Source of the DNA: Lingula anatina
Taxonomy: Eukaryota > Brachiopoda > Lingulata > Lingulida > Lingulidae
Direction of reading: 5' to 3'
Length of the DNA stretch: 64,000 nucleotides
Assembly: GCF_001039355.2 (NCBI RefSeq)
Contig: NW_019775641.1
Span: 77,631-141,630, forward strand
Made by a program: the position numbers and the translations under genes. Under the pieces are notes generated by a model. It saw nothing but the letters and a program-made list of their open reading frames with translations, searched no databases and was not told the origin of the DNA. Positions 56,706 through 64,000 of this stretch are shown in pieces (the stretch's first letter is position 1; the number at the start of each line of letters is the position of its first letter).

Positions 56706-59700
56706 GCTGCAAAATTATAATAATGACTAGCACCATTGTTATGCTTCTTTTTAAAAGGAATGTTGAAATATTGTGCTTCATGTTATGTGCATAATACCAC
56801 TGCATAATGCAGTTACCCATACAAGTATGTCTTGTCTTAAGAGAAGCTGAAAGTAATAATATGTTACTTGTTGAAAGGTGAATTCTGAATACTTATACAA
56901 AATGCCTGCATTTGTTCATATTCCAGTACTCATACTTGGTATGTTAGTCATAAGAATTAAAATCAAATCATTTGTGTATAGTACTTGTATACATCAAATG
57001 CTTGTCAGTGTCGACGCTCCGCTGCTACAGTATATAAGGGCTTTCCTTTGCAATGCAATATCAATGCAATTTTGTTTGTTTGTTTGTTTGTTTTTTGTAT
57101 TATTTTCACCATTTAAATGTCACTGTCAAGATTCAAATCCAGGTTGTCTGGCATTTTTTTAAGATTCAAGACTATAAAGATTGGCTTTGTATCTCAACTG
57201 TCACATATATAGGCCAACACTGAGTGTCAAAACTTGAGCAACAAACTATTAAAGATAAGAACAATGTTGTGTTGAATCAGAGTCAGAGTGAACTAAATTA
57301 TATAACTTGTAGTACTTTCAAACTTAATTCCATATACACCTTTGAACTTTAAAGGCCTACACAGGCTACAGTGCCAAACCACCAATTTCAAATGGGGGTG
57401 GAGGGTTTCTGAAAACATAGACTTTTTAACCCACCAGTTCACCCAACTTGAGGGCAAATTTTGATACAGATCAGACCTTTTCCATCCAAAAGGGCAGTTC
57501 TTTGGAACCTGTTAACCAAGTGTCTGCTGTGCTGCATCCCTGTTATTAGATACCATGACTGTTGCACACTGTGGCATGTTTTTGTTGGGCTAACCAAAGA
57601 GATATCTTTGAGCTTACGAACAAACCAGTTTTGACCTCTCAAATTCTACATTTCAGTCAAACATTTCAGTTGCTCATTATTAACACTTGTTATTCTTCAC
57701 TGTTAAAGTATTGCAGAAGATTGTGCAATTTATTAGTTGCCTTGCAAAAACTCTTTGTCAAGTCATATACTTTATCAATTGGTGAAGATCAGTAGAGTAT
57801 TAGTGAGTATAAACATTTTCACTTTTTCTTTTTTTTTGTGTGTTGCAATTATTGCATTGGTGGTGGTTATTATAAGGACCTAGATTGCTTTTTTTTTTAC
57901 TAATGACTATGTTTAATCTTACGGTTTTTATATGAATTAATGCATTGTTTATCTTTCAATCATTATTTTGTAAGTATAATGACTTTCAAAAAGAATAGAT
58001 ATGGGTATTTCTTATGATTGAATATTTTCAAAACTGATATATCAAATATGTGGAAATGTCTGGACTCTGGTCTTAAGTTAGCAAGACGGGCAATTGAAAT
58101 GAAATAAATATGTGCTTTTGGCAAGATTTTTACATGCATTTTTTGCATTTTGTTTTATTTTATAAGTTTCATTTTTTTAGAGAAAAAGAGGAATTAAATA
58201 GAATGAGTGGCCACTTTACATTTTTTAATGTATCGAGGTCTTTTTCTGTCGCAGAGCAAGGTGATTGGTAGCAAGGGGTTAGGAAATTGCACCCAAGCTA
58301 CTATGATTATATTTTTCCCATTTTCTTTATTATTTTTATCATTTCATATTCCATGGAGATACCTGCTGTCTGAAACCCTGATATAGTGTAAAATTCAATG
58401 AGAGGAACATTGAATACCCAATGTACATTACCCAAGTTATGACTCTGTTACAAACTGATAATCAAATGAAAACTATATTTTCTAAGAATAAATAAAAAAA
58501 AAGAACACTTGTGGCTATGAAGTACTAGTAAATGTAAGTGTGATAATTCATTGTAATTTTATTCATGATTGTTATTATGTTGAAATGTATTTTATGTTTT
58601 GCAGTTGGCATATTATGTTTATGCTCAGCAGCTTAAGATGCATTTTGAAGTCAAAATTTTGTCACTTAATCTGATCAATTCCCACCATTCAGTTTCAATA
58701 ATATAACTTAAAGGAATACCAAAGGATGTAGTTTCATACCAAAGGATGTAGTTTTCAAAATGATACTTGAATGGATATTTACTGCTTACCTCCTATGCTT
58801 TATATAGCCAAGGCAGATGAGTTGAGCAATAATGACCAAAAATTTAAAGAAGGTGCAGTTTTAATGTGGTTGATCGAGAGAATAATTTGGTTTATCCCTT
58901 GCAATTTGCATGTTGACTCCAAGTGATATAAGAAATTGTAGAAATGGTTAAAATGCTTACAGGGAAACCACACTCTTTTTATATGTAAATTTAAATTGTG
59001 TGTGAATGTCACTGTTACAGATATGTTTGATTATTGCAGTGTGTAAATACGCTGAATAAAAACAATTTTAAAAAGCAGATATTGTGTTAAAACTATTCAG
59101 TACACCATTTCAGATATTATAACATATATTCACAACAAAGAGGAAATTTAACAGCTTTATGATTATTATATCCATGAATCTCTCATGCATTTTTTATAAC
59201 TCAATTTGTAGGACCATTTACACCAGGTTAAAATTGGTCCCAGAAACTGGACTCTGCTAACTACTTGTATATTTGGGTTTAGATCAAACCTGATGTGAAC
59301 AATCCTCATAGTATTATCTTATTGTTCTTAAGTGTCTCTTACACTCACAAAGAAATGGGAATTTTTCTTGTGCAAAAATATCATCGCTCTACTTGTGTGA
59401 CCTTGAATTCCTGTATACACGTTACCACTAGCACGTAGATACTAGTTTGTTGAATTTTTTTTTTTAACAAAATGCACTGGATCACATTTCCTGTTTTATC
59501 CACTTGGCAAGAAGACAACAAGTTATGGACCAAATTGTTTACCGTGTCATTAAGGATTTCCATGGCTATATCCTTCACCCCTTAATTTAAAAATCTGTTT
59601 TGGCACAACTCCAGGACAGGAGTTAATTTGCAATTATGATTCTTCTTTAAAAAGATTGGAGTTAAATTGGAGAGTACATATGTTACCCCTCCATTGTGCC

Positions 59701-61873
59701 ATGCATTCACACAAAACACCGACCTCTTAGCTTGGAGGGGAATGCATATATCTGATAACAATACAACATGCAATTTCTTTTCAGGAGGAGGGATCATTTT
59801 TAAAAACTTTTTTTGTCCTCAAATGGGTTAAAAAATCATTTTCTATAGCTATAAATAATAGGACCCTTGGTATCAATTCAGATAAAATGGTACCAGACAC
59901 TGCCTTTAAGATAAATGTTCATCAGAACATCCAATCCCATTTATGATTTGTAAAGGATTCATGCTGTTGAACATTTTGGTGACATTTTATAGCTGAACAT
60001 TATATACGCACTCCACTTTTATCACTGAAGTAATATCACCATATAGCCTATTTTTATTATGTGCCATTATATATTTAGTAGAAGAGGACATGTTTACAAC
60101 ATAGATTTTCACATTTAAATGAAATACTAATGAAAAATCATAGTGGGAGTGTGGGCCGATGCAGTACCCTTGCATAGTACAAGTACCAGCATCATAAAAA
60201 TAGATATATATCCCGGAAGCTGCCACAGGAATCTTTATAATGATTTAACAAAACAACATGCAACTTGCATTCTGATAAGTCTAGTTTATCTTCTCGATCC
60301 TGACTCAAAATAGTATTATCATATTGTGAATTCTACGAAATTTCCATTATCTTCATTTCTGTGATACTGAAGAAATTTGTGATGCATATTATGAAAATCT
60401 TTTCCACAATAGGACACAATAACAATGAAAATAAATAGACCAAAAGGCTAACAAACTTTTTTTCTGTAATATCATCAGGGGAAATTTCAATGCAATGTTT
60501 ACTATGGCAAATACGAACCTTAGTCAGCCACCGCCTTATCTCACATTTTTCACTCATGTTTTGTGTGGAATACACTGCACACCAGAGGGACTTTTACACC
60601 ATTCTTAAAAATAGATGACTGAGACATGAATCTACTCCCTGTGCTAATTGGACTATTCGGTGACATGGTACAGTTGTCACATCCATTTCTCCCCGCTGAA
60701 GAAACATAAGCCCTTTTAAATAATGTTTTATTGTCATGCACTTGACTTTTGACACTTCATTTTAACCGTATGAAAAACAACAGGCATCATGTGTCAATTA
60801 ATGGCAGCATATTTGAATCTCAATGCTAAAGAGGCCACTATAATGAAAAGGTTTCAGCCCATGCCATTACTCTGACACACATTAAATTAGAAATGGACCC
60901 TTTCCAAGGGGATTTTGTTCTTTTCTTTATGCTGATAAAAGGCAACTGATTTTATCATTCTTGTGACTTTGATTTTACGACACACAAAAAAATTATGATA
61001 CCAAATAATAATTCAGTTTACAATACTTTTCCTGAAAATAATTCTAGATCAAAACTGATAAGAACATTAAAATCACTTAATTTGTAAGAAAGTTTACTTA
61101 TTTATTTGTTGTCTGAAACAAGCATTATTTCTTCAATCCCACAAAAAAGTAACAGGCAGAATCACAGATACCAAATGTAATAAGATAACTCGGGATGGAA
61201 TTTGAAACAATCGCGACAACATACTTTACTAGGAAAAACATTTTTTTATTTCTCTTGTCCAAGTTAACTGACTATTACTTAATACCCTTAATGCGCCAAC
61301 CATGTATATGATTTAGAAACTTTATTTTTTGATGCATAAACCATTATGTGTAGTTCCTAGTCTGAATATATGCCAGTAAAAAATTGGATATGTTTATGTA
61401 ACATCAAGAATATGATAAATCGACAAAAAAAAGTTTTCATCTACTTGTTTAAAAAGAATATAGTATCAAATATCCAAATCTACCAAGTTAAATGGCATGT
61501 TTTTACCAAGCTATTTGTAAAAAAAATTAATGAAAAGATCAGCTGATTTGATTTATAATTTGACTTTCTATAACAAAAAAATAAATAAAAAAATTAAAAT
61601 AAATTTTTTAAAACTTTCTTTCAGGCTCTCATTATATGACACAGCATATCTTTATATCCTGGGAATGAACTGAAAAATAATATAATATAAATGGGTCTTA
61701 TTAAGAAGCACAATGACAAATATAAATACATAGATAACAATAAGAGCATCTTTTGTATGAGACAATTATGGGTCTATGACATTCTTGACTTTTGATGTGT
61801 CTTCATTCTTGTAGCCTGCCTTCCTGTGCCTGGGTGATTAGAGCCAGCTAAAGTTGACACTAGCATTCCAGCA
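56706..61873. other. 3'UTR and intergenic region, no gene recognised
   Basis: AT-rich DNA. Open frames here are short and unrelated to known families. A direct repeat 'accaaaggatgtagttt' occurs twice at about 58719-58753. Poly(A) hexamers near 58487 and 59057 may end the coiled-coil gene transcript. Confidence 0.5.
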
Positions 61874-64000
61874 CTAGCTTAATTCAAAACCGGTTCCAGA
61901 CTCTATGGCATAAAGCAGTTTGTTCCTCATAGTTTCTTCATCCTTGAATTCTGGCAATTTGAGCAAGTTCATACATGTGCTGGCAGTAGGCAAACGTTCC
62001 AGTTCATGACCACCATAATGAATGCAAAATGCTGGGTAAAGATCCTAAAATAGTTAAAACAATAGTTTAGTTCCCTTGATAAAATACTTACATGGTATAA
62101 TGCTATTCAAAGTAACACAAGGTTACCACAGGGGCATGTGAAATACCTTATGCTAAAAATTTTAAGAATCTAAAAGTAAGTCAAAGTAACCTTTTCACAA
62201 ACCCATCCAATGGTCTAAGCATAAGTTTTTATATTCACCAATTTGTGCCTTTTTTCGAGTTTGGATTAACAATTTTTAGTGTCTGTACAGGCAAAGATAA
62301 GTATGAATATACATGTAGCTCTACAGACAAACTGATAGATGCATGGACTGGAGCCATATTCATAGCTCCCTCACACAAGAGTGGGGGGGGGGTTAAATGT
62401 AAAATGACAATAACATAATTGTCCACAACATAATATGTTTTTCTTGTTATGAAAAAAGTAACTTAACTCACCTTGAATCCTAGAAGTGGAGGTCTAGAGC
62501 AACTAGTGACAAACTTCAGTAACTGTCTTCTCTCCACATCATTGAGGCTCTCTGCTACTTTCCAAAAAGTGTTGATCACAGGGTGGTCTGCAGTGTAACC
62601 ACCTATAAAAACAAATATGAGATAAATCATAATGCAGGCAAATGTAAGCAAAAGTTGATAAAAGGGATAAAGATTAATTGTGGTAAGTCTCCAGTGAGCA
62701 TATGTAAAACTAATAAATATCATTCTATTTCCATTTGCAACAACATGTTAGATGAGCAGGATGTTATACTTAGGCTATCACAATAACATTTACCTGAATA
62801 ATTTGTATGCTGTTTCAAGTCCTCTATATCAATTGGCACTGGAGCACCAGAAATCAAGACCTGGAGTTCATTGTAGTCAAACATACGCAGCCACTCCAGG
62901 TTGATCACATCTGCTAGACCACTTCGAAAAGCATGTGTATGAGCTCGGATCTGTATTGAGATCAATCAAGGATGAACTTATAAATGACAAATAAGACAAT
63001 AAAGAATACAATACTCAAGGCACGCAGTGAGCAGCCTATTTTAACATAGCAAAAAATCAATTGAGAGAAGAGTTTCATTAGCTCTGTATGTATCAATTTA
63101 AATTATTGTTTTTCTTTTTATCAAGAGCTTATAAAATATGTAGGTGCAATTGACCTGGATTTTCATTCCAGGTGAAATGACCCTATTCATTTACTCCCTG
63201 ATGATGGTGACTGACAGTCACAGAAATATTGGAGGTAAAACCTACATATTTTATAAGCTCTTGATAAAAAGAAAAACAATAATTTAAAAAATCAATTATC
63301 TTGAAAATTTCAACAATTTTCTGTAGTAAAATCTCCAAGGTACACCATATGTAAACTGTTGACAAAATTAATATTTACTGGCTCATTACTGAATTTCCAA
63401 TTAAATTTTTCTCAACTGTTTTGGATACAATAAGCTCTACCTTCATGATAAACTGAAAATTATGAAATTTTTCCATTTCATTTTATTTTTATTTCATTTT
63501 ATTATTTCTTGGGGGCGATACATATACAGCTATGATCATGCATCATATTCCTTATACATACTTAAACATGCATCTAGTAAGAGAAAACTTACCTGTCTGT
63601 TAAGTCTGTAATCTGCCATGAGATGAATGTATTCTATTCTGTTACTACTTGTTACAGGGATGTTTCTACCTCCTGGCTTCAACTCCTCCACCTTGACAAG
63701 AACAAATTATTTTTAATCAATTATTCACTTCCTTTGCATTCAATCAAATAAATTTGTATGGAATCATAAAGATGCACACTTCTCGCTAACATTTCCAACA
63801 TTTTTTTTTTATTATTTCAATACAAAATCATTTTTTTCAGATTCATAATGATTTCATTATTTTTGGGCCTTTTTACTTAGTTACGTACTTAACACCACGG
63901 GAAACATAAATTCTGCAGTCAGACAATACTTACTGAAACTTCTCCTAGTTCACTGTTTGCCACAGTAAAATCTAAGCCCAAGTCAGAAAGATCACCCTTG
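61874..64000 (-). CDS. UBE3C: UBE3C-type HECT E3 ubiquitin ligase, C-terminal part (cut by the window edge)
   Basis: Exons in transcript order: 64000-63934 (continues beyond the window), 63691-63593, 62950-62794, 62602-62472, 62044-61874 (stop). Joined, they encode the HECT C-lobe region: [81 protein letters not shown], then [15 protein letters not shown] and the end GFELS. The catalytic Cys that carries ubiquitin is encoded at 61973-61975. GFELS-stop and [10 protein letters not shown] match UBE3C (KIAA10/Hul5 type), a ligase that extends chains on proteasome-bound substrates. HECT proteins end in a hydrophobic residue four from the C-terminus, here Phe. Splice phases agree throughout. Confidence 0.92.
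63101..63286. repeat. Perfect 46-bp inverted repeat around a 95-bp loop, in a UBE3C intron
   Basis: The left arm at 63101-63146 runs 'aattattgtttttcttttta' to 'aaaatatgtaggt'. The right arm at 63240-63285 is its exact inverse as far as I can check. The loop contains its own small palindromes (cctggattttcattccagg; gtgactgacagtcac). Confidence 0.85.

Overview
This is eukaryotic nuclear DNA from an animal. It is AT-rich, its genes have short exons and GT-AG introns, and it carries many small fold-back (MITE-like) elements and TACATGTA-type words. The receptor genes, built as Ig + cytokine-receptor module + three FN3 domains, together with the AT-rich, repeat-rich sequence, suggest an invertebrate deuterostome (hemichordate, echinoderm or cephalochordate). 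The species is not proven by the sequence.

Layout. (1) 1-1.32 kb, + strand: a TMEM69-like mitochondrial membrane protein with a 5'UTR intron. (2) 2.9-38.1 kb, - strand: two tandem paralogous class I cytokine receptors of gp130 type. The upstream gene (38119-19473) resolves into 18 coding exons of about 1501 aa. It ends in one very large tail exon with eight Tyr-Val motifs. The downstream gene (about 17.4-7.1 kb, with a second copy of its 3' half at 5.73-2.91 kb) has the same ectodomain plan and exon phases but a tail of only about 116 residues. (3) 38.2-48.1 kb: repeat-rich DNA with a decayed Mutator-like (MULE) transposase gene, a fold-back Tc1/mariner remnant with another element nested in it, and several MITEs. 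(4) 48.6-51.6 kb, + strand: an R3HDM4 homologue in eight exons. (5) 55.2-53.1 kb, - strand: a TCEANC2 homologue (208 aa, four exons), head to head with (6) 55.85-56.70 kb, + strand: an unrecognised coiled-coil protein with a Cys/His-rich C-terminus. (7) 64.0-61.9 kb, - strand: the last five exons of a UBE3C-type HECT ubiquitin ligase, running off the right edge.

Assembly caution. Five isolated single 'n' characters (5969, 16459, 19950, 31018, 32189) and one 159-base N run (34167-34325) all lie beside near-identical duplicated blocks. At 31-33 kb the duplicated exons could not be spliced in frame, and at 19.95 kb joining across the repeat restores one open tail exon. The simplest reading is that both haplotypes of a heterozygous animal were placed in series. 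One such pair gives an exact empty-site/filled-site comparison for a TTAA-targeting MITE and a 54-base coding length difference.

The most biologically interesting content is the receptor pair: a shared gp130 plan, a short variable Cys-rich exon before the Ig domain, an extra half-domain exon in the long gene, and very different cytoplasmic tails. This suggests a long-tailed signalling chain and a short-tailed partner or modulator in an invertebrate JAK/STAT pathway.
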